The notes under the pieces are model-generated. The model had not been told where the DNA came from. It was given only the letters and a program-made list of their open reading frames with translations, and did not search any database. Below, piece by piece: positions 18,653 to 25,782 of a DNA stretch of 37,771 nucleotides (position 1 is its first letter; the number at the start of each line of letters is the position of its first letter). This DNA is from Microvirga sp. 3-52 (GTDB taxonomy: Bacteria; Pseudomonadota; Alphaproteobacteria; Rhizobiales; Beijerinckiaceae), in the NCBI RefSeq assembly GCF_018383585.1, contig NZ_JAHAMK010000033.1:10588-48358 (forward strand). Direction: 5' to 3'. The position numbers and the translations under genes are program-made.

Positions 18653-18819
18653 GAAAAACTTTTTCTGACAGCCGGATCGTTGTGCCGGCGGCGTTTGATT
18701 GATTTTCTCAGCTAGCCTCAATCAGGGCCCGCAGTCGAGAAAAACCAACAGGTTAGCGACGGTCAAGCTTCCCCTGCAGAGAGACGTTCATCGCTCGTTT
18801 CGGGCATCCGAATTTTTTG

Positions 18820-18827
18820 TTAACCAT
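18820..18827 (+). promoter_or_regulatory. CtrA-type half site TTAACCAT
   Basis: The 8-mer TTAACCAT matches the half site bound by the alphaproteobacterial cell-cycle regulator CtrA. It follows an AT-rich run and lies in the divergent intergenic region, about 110 bp upstream of the transglutaminase-like start. Another TTAAC occurs at about 18854. Confidence 0.4.
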
Positions 18828-18907
18828 AATGGAACCGGTCCGGGCGCGACGCGTTAACTCACCTTTTACTTTCCGCTTGAGCCTAAAATGCAACCATGTC
18901 AGTTTGG

Positions 18908-18922
18908 TTAAAAGAACGTTAA
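18908..18922 (+). promoter_or_regulatory. CtrA-type full site TTAA-N7-TTAA
   Basis: TTAA, seven bases, TTAA, followed by CC: the consensus spacing of a CtrA box. It ends 14 bp before the ATG at 18937. So close to the start it would block transcription from an upstream promoter, unless the start codon or promoter is other than I assume. Confidence 0.5.
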
Positions 18923-18936
18923 CCGGCTGGTGGGGC

Positions 18937-19620
18937 ATGCGGCAGGATTATTTCAAGAACGGCCTTTTCTGTGGCGTAAATGAGAAGCCGGCCATTTCCG
19001 GCAAGTTCATCAAAACAGCTCTTCTCGGCCTGTCTTTCCTGTTTTTCGGCGCGGCCGCTCAGGCTCAAACTCTTGCCGCCCTGCCCGTTTCCACGGCTCC
19101 GATCACCAGCGTCGGCACGGCCAAGCCGCTTCAGGGCTGGTCGCAGTTCTGCGAGAAATTCCGCTCCGAATGCACCGTGAATGTGGCCGAGCCCGACACG
19201 ATCGAACTGACCTCCCAGGTCTGGAAGGCGATCGTCTCGGTGAATCAGCGCGTGAATTCCAGCATCAAGGCCGTAACGGATGCCGACCACTGGGGCGTCG
19301 TCGATACCTGGGGCTTCCCCGATGACGGCCGCGGCGATTGCGAGGATTTTCAGCTCCTGAAGCGCAAGCTCCTTGCCGAAGCTGGCCTGCCCCGCCGCGC
19401 CATGCGCATGACGGTCGTGATCGACGAGCTTGGCGAAGGCCACGCCGTCCTGATGGTCCGCACCAATCGGGGCGATTTCGTCCTCGACAACAAGACCTCT
19501 TCGGTTCTGCCCTGGCACCGCACCGGCTACGTCTACATCAAGCGCGAAAGCCAGGACACGGTCGGCTGGGTTTCGCTCGGCGGCATCGTCTCGTCGCCGA
19601 CCACCACCGCGAACCGCTGA
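18937..19620 (+). CDS. Transglutaminase-like cysteine proteinase (BTLCP family)
   Basis: A 227-residue exported protein. The N-terminal region GKFIKTALLGLSFLFFGAAAQA is a signal peptide. The catalytic triad of the BTLCP (DUF920) family is visible: Cys in GRGDCEDFQLLK, His in GEGHAVLMVR and Asp in FVLDNKTSSVLPW. CEKFRSEC probably forms a disulfide. Family members are periplasmic, found next to type I secretion or cyclic-di-GMP systems in some bacteria (LapG is a relative that cleaves RTX adhesins), but without a LapD partner here. The start at 18937 is chosen as closest to the signal peptide; the frame opens at 18817. CtrA-like sites precede the gene. Confidence 0.87.
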   Translation: MRQDYFKNGLFCGVNEKPAISGKFIKTALLGLSFLFFGAAAQAQTLAALPVSTAPITSVGTAKPLQGWSQFCEKFRSECTVNVAEPDTIELTSQVWKAIVSVNQRVNSSIKAVTDADHWGVVDTWGFPDDGRGDCEDFQLLKRKLLAEAGLPRRAMRMTVVIDELGEGHAVLMVRTNRGDFVLDNKTSSVLPWHRTGYVYIKRESQDTVGWVSLGGIVSSPTTTANR

Positions 19621-19687
19621 GGCACGGCTTTTCAGTCTGAAGGTTCAGCTTTAGCCCGGCACCGCGTTTCCCTGTACGTTCACTCCG

Positions 19688-19776
19688 ACGTCATGGCCGG
19701 CCTTGTGCCGGCTATCCCGATGCTGAGAGGCACCGTGGTTTTCCGATCAGGATCACCGGCGCAAGGCCGGTGATGG
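19688..19776. repeat. Composite palindromic intergenic repeat
   Basis: Two hairpins in a row, CATGGCCGGCCTTGTGCCGG then ATCACCGGCGCAAGGCCGGT, separated by about 30 bp. This is the same two-hairpin module as at 23885-23977 and, inverted, at 8944-9160. It fills most of the gap between two convergent genes; no other feature is seen there. Confidence 0.75.
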
Positions 19777-19815
19777 CGCAGCGGGAGCGGTCGTCGGCGA
19801 GACTTGAGGCGCAGA

Positions 19816-20346
19816 TCAGTCGATCCGCCTCATTCCCTTTGAGAAACGCTTCCAATTGTCCACGTAGTTCCTGGCGGACCAGCGGAGCCGCTCGATCGAT
19901 TCCGCATCCAGCACCCGGATGGCCTTGGCCGGCGCGCCGACGATCAGCGAATTGTCCGGAAAATCCTTGCCCTCGGTCACCAGCGCATTCGCCCCCACCA
20001 GGCAGTTCGCGCCGATGCGCGCGTGGTTGAGGATGGTGGCCCCCATGCCGATCAGGGAATTCTCGCCGATCGTGCAGCCGTGCAGGATGGCCTTATGCCC
20101 GATGGTGCACCCTGCCTCGACGGAGAGCGGCGCGCCCATATCCGTGTGGAGCAGAGCCCCTTCCTGGATGTTGGTGGCCTCGCCGATATCGATCAGTTCG
20201 TTGTCGCCGCGCAACACGGCCCCGAACCAGATGCCCACATCGAGCCCCAAGCGCACCTTGCCGATTACATGGGCATCCGGAGCGATCCAGAAGAGGCCAG
20301 GTTCGGGAAGGATCGGAGCGGCGTCGTCGAGGCTGTAGATCGGCAT
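19816..20346 (-). CDS. Gamma carbonic anhydrase-like protein
   Basis: A 176-residue left-handed beta-helix (hexapeptide repeat) protein of the gamma carbonic anhydrase/YrdA group. WFGAVLRGDNELIDIG, NIQEGALLHTD and GHKAILHGCTIG contain the three metal-binding histidines. It probably binds zinc or iron as a trimer and may hydrate CO2, though many YrdA-like members are inactive. The C-terminal helix ERLRWSARNYVDNWKRF is typical. It is 57 bp downstream of the DUF3126 gene on the same strand and may belong to the cysE transcript. Confidence 0.92.
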   Translation of the reverse strand: MPIYSLDDAAPILPEPGLFWIAPDAHVIGKVRLGLDVGIWFGAVLRGDNELIDIGEATNIQEGALLHTDMGAPLSVEAGCTIGHKAILHGCTIGENSLIGMGATILNHARIGANCLVGANALVTEGKDFPDNSLIVGAPAKAIRVLDAESIERLRWSARNYVDNWKRFSKGMRRID

Positions 20347-20403
20347 CGCGGGTCCAGAATGAAAGCAGCAGAACTCGGGACAAGTCCTGCTGCGGGAAAC
20401 GGC

Positions 20404-20616
20404 CTAGTCCTCGAGATCCGTATCGAGAATGGCCATGGTGAAGTTGAAGGAGCGATCCCCGTCCTCGTCATCGACGAACAGGACGCCGACGAATTCCTCA
20501 CCGATGTAAACTTCCGCCGAATCGGTCTTTTTCGGGCGGCCGACGACGCGGATCGAGTGGTTCGCAAAGGTCTGGCGCAGGTAGCGCTCGACTTTAGCCA
20601 TCTCGGTTTTTTCCAC
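20404..20616 (-). CDS. DUF3126 family protein
   Basis: About 70 residues, matching the DUF3126 family of alphaproteobacteria in its near-invariant core (RVVGRPKKTDSAEVYIGEEF, VLFVDDEDGDRSFNF). The function is unknown. I start at a GTG at 20616 because AAAGGA precedes it and because the family is about 70 residues long; the frame opens further upstream at 20676. It lies 91 bp downstream of cysE, an arrangement that I believe recurs in related genomes. Confidence 0.88.
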   Translation of the reverse strand: MEKTEMAKVERYLRQTFANHSIRVVGRPKKTDSAEVYIGEEFVGVLFVDDEDGDRSFNFTMAILDTDLED

Positions 20617-20707
20617 TACAGGTCCTTTCTTGATGTCACGGATGCAGCACTTGCCATGCCCGGCAAACGCGAGCAAGCGGTGTTGGGTCCCTCAAGGATT
20701 CCTGTTC

Positions 20708-21544
20708 CTAGATTCCGTCCGTATCGGAGAAGCACTGATCCATGGAGCGGGCGGGCTCTGCGCATCCGGCCGTGCCGACGACCTTCGCCGGGATCCCTGC
20801 CACCGTGGCATTCTGGGGCACGGGCTTGAGAACCACGGATCCGGCGGCGATCCTGGCGCAATGGCCGACCTCGATATTGCCGAGGATCTTGGCGCCGGCT
20901 CCGATCAGAACGCCTTGGCGGATCTTGGGATGGCGGTCGCCAATCTCCTTGCCGGTCCCGCCCAGCGTCACGTCCTGGAGCATCGAGACGTTGTCCTCGA
21001 TGACCGCGGTGGCGCCGACCACGAGCCCGGTGGCATGATCGAGGAAAATGCCTCGGCCGATCCGGGCCGCCGGGTGGATGTCGGTCTGGAACGTGTCGGA
21101 GGAGCGGCTCTGGAGATAGAGCGCGAGATCCTGCCGTCCCCTTGTCCACAACCAATGGGCCAGGCGGTGGGTCTGAATGGCGTGGAAGCCCTTGAAGTAG
21201 AGCACGGGCTCGATGGCCCGGGTCACGACCGGATCCCGGTCGATCACGGCGCTGATATCGGCCCGCATGGCCGCGCCGATGGCGGGATCACGCTCCACCG
21301 CTTCGAGGAAGATCTGCTCGATGATGTCGGCCGGAACGGCCGCATGGCCCAGGCGCGAGGCCACCCGGTGGATGACCGCGGCTTCCAGGCTCGGCTGGTG
21401 CAGGATGGCGCTGAGCACGAAGCCGGCGATCGCCGGCTCCTCCTGAACGACGGCCTCGGCTTCCGAGCGCAGGCGGTTCCAGACGGGATCGACCTTTCCC
21501 ACGATGGAGTCCGGGGCTCCCGGCTTCAGGCGCGTTTGTGTCAT
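20708..21544 (-). CDS. cysE: Serine O-acetyltransferase
   Basis: A 278-residue enzyme making O-acetylserine from serine and acetyl-CoA, the committed step of cysteine synthesis. The N-terminal helical domain contains SAILHQPSLEAAVIHRVASR and DPAIGAAMRADISAVIDRDP. The beta-helix contains GFHAIQTHRLAHWLW, HPAARIGRGIFLDHATG, TLGGTGKEIGDRHPKI and AGIPAKVVG. The ATG at 21544 has AGGAG 8 bp upstream. The frame stays open 930 bp further, through the opposite-strand enoyl-CoA hydratase gene, but that extension is a shadow. DUF3126 follows. Confidence 0.96.
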   Translation of the reverse strand: MTQTRLKPGAPDSIVGKVDPVWNRLRSEAEAVVQEEPAIAGFVLSAILHQPSLEAAVIHRVASRLGHAAVPADIIEQIFLEAVERDPAIGAAMRADISAVIDRDPVVTRAIEPVLYFKGFHAIQTHRLAHWLWTRGRQDLALYLQSRSSDTFQTDIHPAARIGRGIFLDHATGLVVGATAVIEDNVSMLQDVTLGGTGKEIGDRHPKIRQGVLIGAGAKILGNIEVGHCARIAAGSVVLKPVPQNATVAGIPAKVVGTAGCAEPARSMDQCFSDTDGI

Positions 21545-21622
21545 GATAGTCTCCTTGCCGGTTTGCTGTCGCCTCAGCATAGATAAGAAGCCTAGCCTTT
21601 TTACCACAGATCCAAGCGGGCC

Positions 21623-22423
21623 ATGACTTACTCTTTTTCGCCAGCGACCTCCAAGCTTGCCGCTTCGCTTTCCGACGGCATTGCAACCGTGTCCATCGAC
21701 AATCCACTCAAGCACAACGCCCTGGACCTGGAGATGTGGCAGGCCTTTCCCGACATCATGACGGCCCTCGACCGGGACCCTGAGGTTCGGGTGATCGTCA
21801 TCAGGGGCGCCGGACGGGAATCCTTCGCCTCCGGGGCCGATATCGGCGAGTTCGCGACGTTGCGCGCCGATGCCGAAGGCGGAAGGCTTTACGAGGGCAC
21901 CAACGAGGCGGCCTTCTGGGCGGTCGCTCATTGCTCCAAGCCGGTCATCGCCATGATCCGCGGCTTCTGCCTGGGCGGCGGATTCGGCCTGGCCCTCTCC
22001 TGCGACCTGCGCGTGGCTTCCGAGAGCGCCGTCTTCGGCATTCCGGCGGCCCGGCTCGGGATCGGCTACCCTCCCGGAGCCATGAAACTCGTCACGGCCG
22101 CCGTCGGCGCCCCGGCCGCAAAGGACCTGTTCTTCACCGCGAGGCGGATCGATGCACAGGAAGCCGCACGCCTGGGCGTCGTGCAGAAGGTGGTGGCCGA
22201 GGAGCAGCTGGAATCGGCCGTCACCGCACTGGCCCGGACGATCGCGAAGAACGCGCCCCTCACGATTAAGGCCGCCAAGGCGGCGATCGACGAAGCGGTC
22301 GGCATCAGCCACCCCGACGTCGACCCGGTCGCCCTCGCCGATCGATGCTTCGACAGCGCCGATGCCGCCGAGGGACGCAACGCCTTCCTGGAAAAGCGCG
22401 ATCCGGTCTTCACCGGCCGGTAG
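21623..22423 (+). CDS. Enoyl-CoA hydratase/isomerase family protein
   Basis: A 266-residue crotonase-fold protein. SIDNPLKHNALDLEMW and FASGADIGEF form the first oxyanion-hole segment, and AMIRGFCLGGGFGLALSCDLR the second. The glutamate pair of classical hydratases is not clear at LGIGYPPGAMKLV, so the reaction (hydratase, isomerase or another CoA-ester reaction) is open. It is divergent from cysE with 78 bp between starts, and convergent with the methyltransferase, with 7 bp between the stops. Confidence 0.92.
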   Translation: MTYSFSPATSKLAASLSDGIATVSIDNPLKHNALDLEMWQAFPDIMTALDRDPEVRVIVIRGAGRESFASGADIGEFATLRADAEGGRLYEGTNEAAFWAVAHCSKPVIAMIRGFCLGGGFGLALSCDLRVASESAVFGIPAARLGIGYPPGAMKLVTAAVGAPAAKDLFFTARRIDAQEAARLGVVQKVVAEEQLESAVTALARTIAKNAPLTIKAAKAAIDEAVGISHPDVDPVALADRCFDSADAAEGRNAFLEKRDPVFTGR

Positions 22424-22430
22424 GGTATGT

Positions 22431-22922
22431 TCACCCCTCCCGGCGGTACACGAAATAGCGCCCTTCCGGCACATTCGTCAGGGCCGTAACGTCCCGGCAG
22501 GACGGCATGTCGAAGGCCCGATCCCCGAGCAGGATTCCGCCCGGCTGAAGCAGGGCTTCCAGCAGCGGCGACAGGCGCCGGGCGAGGCTGCGGTTCGCCT
22601 CCTCGTCGCCGGTCCCGATATCGATATGGATCAGGGCCGCCGAGCGCCGTCCGTGCCGTTCGATGAACGGCGGCAGGGTGTCGAAGAGATCGCCGACGAT
22701 CAGATAGCCTTGCGGCGGATAGCAATCGGGATGGGCGGCGGGCGAGCGCTCGAACACATGGATCTCGCGGTCCGGCAGCCGGGCGCGCAGGTGATCGTAG
22801 GTGCGCCCGTTGCCGAGGCCGATCTCCAGCACGAGCCCGGCGGGGCTGATATTCTGCGCGGCCCAGTCGAGCAGATCGCGCTGGGCCGTCAGGCGCCGGA
22901 TGGCGCTGTCGAGGCGGGTCAT
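22431..22922 (-). CDS. Small class I SAM-dependent methyltransferase
   Basis: A 163-residue protein with a Rossmann-type methyltransferase core: the SAM-binding motif I is LVLEIGLGNGRTYDHLR, the acidic motif II is IHVFERSP, and ALIHIDIGTGD follows. The length and layout fit a small alphaproteobacterial family (I think Methyltransf_17), whose substrate is unknown. It starts 22 bp after the stop of the alpha/beta hydrolase gene and is probably its operon partner. Confidence 0.83.
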   Translation of the reverse strand: MTRLDSAIRRLTAQRDLLDWAAQNISPAGLVLEIGLGNGRTYDHLRARLPDREIHVFERSPAAHPDCYPPQGYLIVGDLFDTLPPFIERHGRRSAALIHIDIGTGDEEANRSLARRLSPLLEALLQPGGILLGDRAFDMPSCRDVTALTNVPEGRYFVYRREG

Positions 22923-22944
22923 GCGCGTCTCCTGCCAGGATCCA

Positions 22945-23709
22945 TCATGGCCGGCTCGCCAGGAAGTCGAGCACGCCCTGCTTGTGCACCTTGTCGCCGA
23001 CGGCGAGGTTGTGATCCCGGCCCGGAATGTCGAGCGCCGTCGCGTTGGGCATCAGCGCGGCCAGATCCGGACCGGAGCCCGACACGTCGTCGGCGGTGCC
23101 GACGGAGACCAGGGTCGGGAGCGTGATGGCGGAGACCTCCGCCTTCGTCAGCACCTGCCGCGAGCCGCGGATGCAGGCGGCGAGCGCGTTCCGATCGCTT
23201 TTGTTCTGGTCCGCGAAGGCGCGGAACATGCGCTGCATGGGATCGGTCAGGTCGTCGAGGGAGCGCGCCTCCATGGCATCGGCGATGCCGAGCGGGAGGC
23301 CGACGCCTTCGACGAGGTGGATGCCCAAGCCCCCGAGCAGCATGGAGCGCATGCGGTCCGGCGAGGCGATCGCCATATGGGCGGCGATGCGCGCCCCCAT
23401 GGAATAGCCCATCACGTCGGCGCGCTCGATGCCGAGATGATCGAGCAGCCGGCGCCCGTCCTCGGCCATGCGGTAGGAATCGTAAGCCGCGGGATCGTAG
23501 AGTTTCTCGCTCTCCCCATGGCCGCGATTGTCGAAGGCGACGACCCGGTATCCGGCCCGCGTCAGGGTCTTGACCCAGAGCGTGTTGACCCAGTTCACCG
23601 CGTGGGTCGAGGCGAAGCCGTGGATGAGGAGAATCGGGTCGCCCTCGCCCTCGTGGGGCGGGACGTCGATATAGGCGATGCTCACGCCGTCGGAATTGAA
23701 ATAGCGCAT
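22945..23709 (-). CDS. Alpha/beta hydrolase
   Basis: A 254-residue serine hydrolase of the alpha/beta fold. ILLIHGFAS is the oxyanion region, GYSMGARIAAHMA the nucleophile elbow, GTADDVSG holds the likely acid and GRDHNLAV the histidine. VVAFDNRGHGESEK is typical of the epoxide hydrolase/3-oxoadipate lactonase branch; the substrate is unknown. The ATG at 23709 (MRYFNSDGVSIAY) gives the family length; the frame opens further up at 23823 through a repeat. First gene of a pair with the methyltransferase. Confidence 0.9.
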   Translation of the reverse strand: MRYFNSDGVSIAYIDVPPHEGEGDPILLIHGFASTHAVNWVNTLWVKTLTRAGYRVVAFDNRGHGESEKLYDPAAYDSYRMAEDGRRLLDHLGIERADVMGYSMGARIAAHMAIASPDRMRSMLLGGLGIHLVEGVGLPLGIADAMEARSLDDLTDPMQRMFRAFADQNKSDRNALAACIRGSRQVLTKAEVSAITLPTLVSVGTADDVSGSGPDLAALMPNATALDIPGRDHNLAVGDKVHKQGVLDFLASRP

Positions 23710-23884
23710 GGGACCAGAGGAAGGTTGCCGGATGCCGCGCACCCTAGCGCATCGTGCGGAAAAGTGGACCCGGTTCGCCGTCGAAATATGCGGCAATCGA
23801 CCGGAGGGAAGCGCCTCCGTCATGGCCTCCCCGGACTTGATCCGGGGATCGGTGCCGGCCTGTCACTGTCCGGCTTACCCCTCG

Positions 23885-23977
23885 ACGTCATGGCCGGCCT
23901 TGTGCCGGCCATCCCGATTGCTTGAAGCGCCGCACTCTTCCCATCGGGATCACCGGCACAGGGCCGGTGATGACGTG
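23885..23977. repeat. Composite palindromic intergenic repeat within a 326-bp gene-free gap
   Basis: The same two-hairpin module as at 19.7 kb: GTCATGGCCGGCCTTGTGCC ... ATCCCGAT, then ATCGGGATCACCGG ... GCCGGTGATGACG. The two halves are linked by the matching ATCCCGAT/ATCGGGAT ends. Between 23820 and 23848 lies a further hairpin of the CCCCGGACTTGATCCGGGG type, and around 23748-23773 the short GCATCGTGCGGAAAAGTGGA element seen widely in this order. Confidence 0.8.
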
Positions 23978-24033
23978 GTGCGGGTGAATCGTCGCTCCCA
24001 TCCTCAGGAGGTCGCGCAGCGACGATCTCGAAG

Positions 24034-24141
24034 CCTCATCCTGAGGAGCAGACGCAGTCTGCGTCTCGAAGGAGGATCCAGAGAGTAATGGAGACGCCCT
24101 GATCCTTCGAGACGCCGCCTCCGGCGGCCCTCAGGATGAGG
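24034..24141. mobile_element. MITE-like palindromic element, 108 bp
   Basis: Terminal arms CCTCATCCTGAGG (24034-24046) and CCTCAGGATGAGG (24129-24141), with an inner pair GCGTCTCGAAGGA (24061-24073) and TCCTTCGAGACGC (24103-24115). The whole element folds back on itself. This type of element is scattered in Hyphomicrobiales genomes and has no coding capacity of its own. It covers the 3' end of the neighbouring minus-strand gene. Confidence 0.75.
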
Positions 24142-24512
24142 GCTATGGCTGAGGGCCCGACAGGGAGGGCGATCCCGGACGCGGCGCCCCACCGCCGCGG
24201 AACTGGATCGAGCAGCGCCGCCTCGCCCGCCTCCCCGCCCCGCAATTCCCGCACCGCGGCGCCGTGCGCGTAGAGCATCAGGCGCCCGTCCGCATCCTCG
24301 TAGACGGCATAGAGCGGCACGCCGCGCCGCCCATTCGGTCGGTCGACGAGCCGCGCGAACAGACCGGCGATCTCCTGCACCGCCTGCAGCCCGCAGTATG
24401 CGACGCCAAGCACTGTCACCGCTCCGGTGACGAGCCAGAGCGCCTGGATCCCTTCCGGCGCGGTGTGAAACTTGGACAGCGCGTCGGCCACGACGCTGTA
24501 GGACGGCTCCAT
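24036..24512 (-). CDS. Small membrane-anchored protein, C-terminus encoded by a repeat
   Basis: 158 residues; not recognised. An N-terminal hydrophobic segment (IQALWLVTGAVTVLGVAYC) probably anchors it in the membrane, followed by a soluble part with VPLYAVYEDADGRLMLYAHG. The final ~35 residues, from about ALILRAAGGGVSKD to the stop at 24036, are read from the MITE-like element, so the original C-terminus was probably replaced or extended by its insertion. AGGGGAG lies 7 bp before the ATG, which supports a real gene. Confidence 0.6.
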   Translation of the reverse strand: MEPSYSVVADALSKFHTAPEGIQALWLVTGAVTVLGVAYCGLQAVQEIAGLFARLVDRPNGRRGVPLYAVYEDADGRLMLYAHGAAVRELRGGEAGEAALLDPVPRRWGAASGIALPVGPSAIALILRAAGGGVSKDQGVSITLWILLRDADCVCSSG

Positions 24513-24812
24513 GCGGTCACTCCCCTGGGTGAAGCAGCCACCAGCGGAGCGCTGGTGGCCGGGGAGCTAGAAAGCCGCGCTAGGACGGCCGCATTGGCCT
24601 TTGGGCTTTCGCCTTGGACATGCGCCAACACCTCCCCGGCCATACGGCGAGGGAGACATCGTTGCGGTCGATGCCGACCGCCTAACGTGAGGATTCTAGG
24701 CCCCGGAACCGGGTGCGCCCGGTTCCGGCAACGAGGTAACACGCATCAGGGGTGCGGGGTCAATGGGGAAGGTGTGGTGGAGGTTGCACGCTCCCAATTC
24801 ACTACCACCCTC
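24513..24812 (-). other. Gene-free leader region with two strong hairpins
   Basis: No convincing gene. Two perfect hairpins are present: GCCACCAGCG/CGCTGGTGGC with a GAG loop (24537-24559), and CCGGAACCGGG/CCCGGTTCCGG with a TGCG loop (24703-24728). Both could lie in the 5' leader of the 24512 gene on the minus strand. A 108-codon minus frame crosses the region and overlaps that gene in another frame; its composition does not look like a protein. Confidence 0.4.
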
Positions 24813-24905
24813 TCGTCATGGCCGGGCTTGACCCGGCCATCCACGTCTTAAACCGCTGTGCAGAAAAAGGCGTGGATGGCCGTGACGAGCACGGCCATGA
24901 CGGTG
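24813..24905. repeat. Palindromic intergenic repeat
   Basis: TCGTCATGGCCGGGCTTGAC begins an inverted repeat whose other half, GCGTGGATGGCCGTGACGAG and a second ACGGCCATGACGG, lies 50 bp downstream. It is the TCATGGCCGG...CCATCCACG repeat type, related to but distinct from the composite module at 23.9 kb. Confidence 0.65.
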
Positions 24906-24937
24906 GAGTGGTCGATGCGCCTGAGTATCCTCTGGAT

Positions 24938-25231
24938 ATGCAAAAGGGCGGATGGGTCTATATCATGACGAACCGACGCAACGGCATGCTCTATCTCGGC
25001 GTGACGAGCGGTCTTGCCCGCCGCGCATGGCAGCATCGCGAGGGCCGGATCGACGGCTTCACCAAGCAATACGGCCTCACGCGCCTCGTCTGGTACGAAT
25101 GGCACGACGACATCCGCCTTGCCATCCAGCGCGAGACCACCATGAAGCACTGGTCCCGCGCCTGGAAGGTGCGCCTCATCCACGGCATGAACCCCGATTG
25201 GGACGATCTCTACGAAACGCTGAACCAGTAA
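24938..25231 (+). CDS. GIY-YIG domain protein
   Basis: 97 residues, a stand-alone GIY-YIG nuclease domain. WVYIMTNRRNGMLYLGVTS holds the two signature motifs (here VYI and YLG), RRAWQHREG the catalytic arginine and helix, and ERETTMKHWSR-like residues with an acidic position follow. Such small proteins are abundant in Hyphomicrobiales and are poorly understood; DNA repair or mobile-DNA nuclease roles are guesses. The start at 24938 is chosen because the frame upstream runs through the repeat. It is flanked on both sides by palindromic repeats. Confidence 0.85.
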   Translation: MQKGGWVYIMTNRRNGMLYLGVTSGLARRAWQHREGRIDGFTKQYGLTRLVWYEWHDDIRLAIQRETTMKHWSRAWKVRLIHGMNPDWDDLYETLNQ

Positions 25232-25252
25232 GCGCACACGCCCCAACGCGCT

Positions 25253-25646
25253 GTCGTCATCCCCGGACTTGTTCCGGGGATCCACGCCTTTCCACACCGA
25301 CCGCGGCACCCGCCACCGTCATGGCCGCACGTGGCTTATGGGCATTCACGCAATCTGCTCCCAACCGTGCCGCATCTCACGCCTCGGCTCGATTCAAACG
25401 GCCTCTCTCCGTCGTCATAGCCGTGCCCGTCAGGGCCAGCCACGTCTTCACACGGGTCAAGGCATGGATGGCCGGAACAAGTCCGGCCATGACGGCAAGG
25501 GCGTGCTGTCGGGCGATCAAGACTGGACCAAGATGTGAGAGGCGATCAGCGCGCAAGCAATCACTGCACTGCGTCAGATGCCGGTGCATCCGCATCCGCT
25601 CAGCCCGCTACTCCCACTTCATCGTCATGGCCGGACTTGTTCCGGA
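25253..25646. repeat. Cluster of palindromic repeats in a 551-bp gene-free gap
   Basis: Three repeat copies: 25253-25288 (GTCATCCCCGGACTTGTTCC type hairpin), 25411-25495 (degenerate first half, then GGATGGCCGGAACAAGTCCG hairpin), and a cut copy at 25621-25646 that stops after TTGTTCCGG. Immediately after the cut copy the base composition turns AT-rich and leads into the DUF2971 gene, so 25647 may be an insertion boundary. Nothing else is seen between 25232 and 25782. Confidence 0.65.
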
Positions 25647-25782
25647 GACTGCGAGACAGAGGAGCATATCGTGATTTCATATGCACATCATATAACTTTA
25701 ACGATGCAAAGTGTTTCGCGGTCAGATTTTTCTTTAGTATCGTTTCTGATGCATATCTACGGTGTTTCACAGGTATCAAGCA

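Noticed and set aside
21545..22474. 930-bp upstream extension of the cysE frame
   Set aside because: It runs antisense through the enoyl-CoA hydratase gene; CysE length, the AGGAG site and the family N-terminus all point to 21544.
24416..24742. 108-codon minus frame overlapping the 24512 gene
   Set aside because: Composition rich in Arg, Pro and Ser, no ribosome site, and overlap in a different frame with a better-supported gene.
23710..25760. CRISPR array
   Set aside because: The repeats are palindromic, irregularly spaced and of several types, with no regular spacers and no cas gene.
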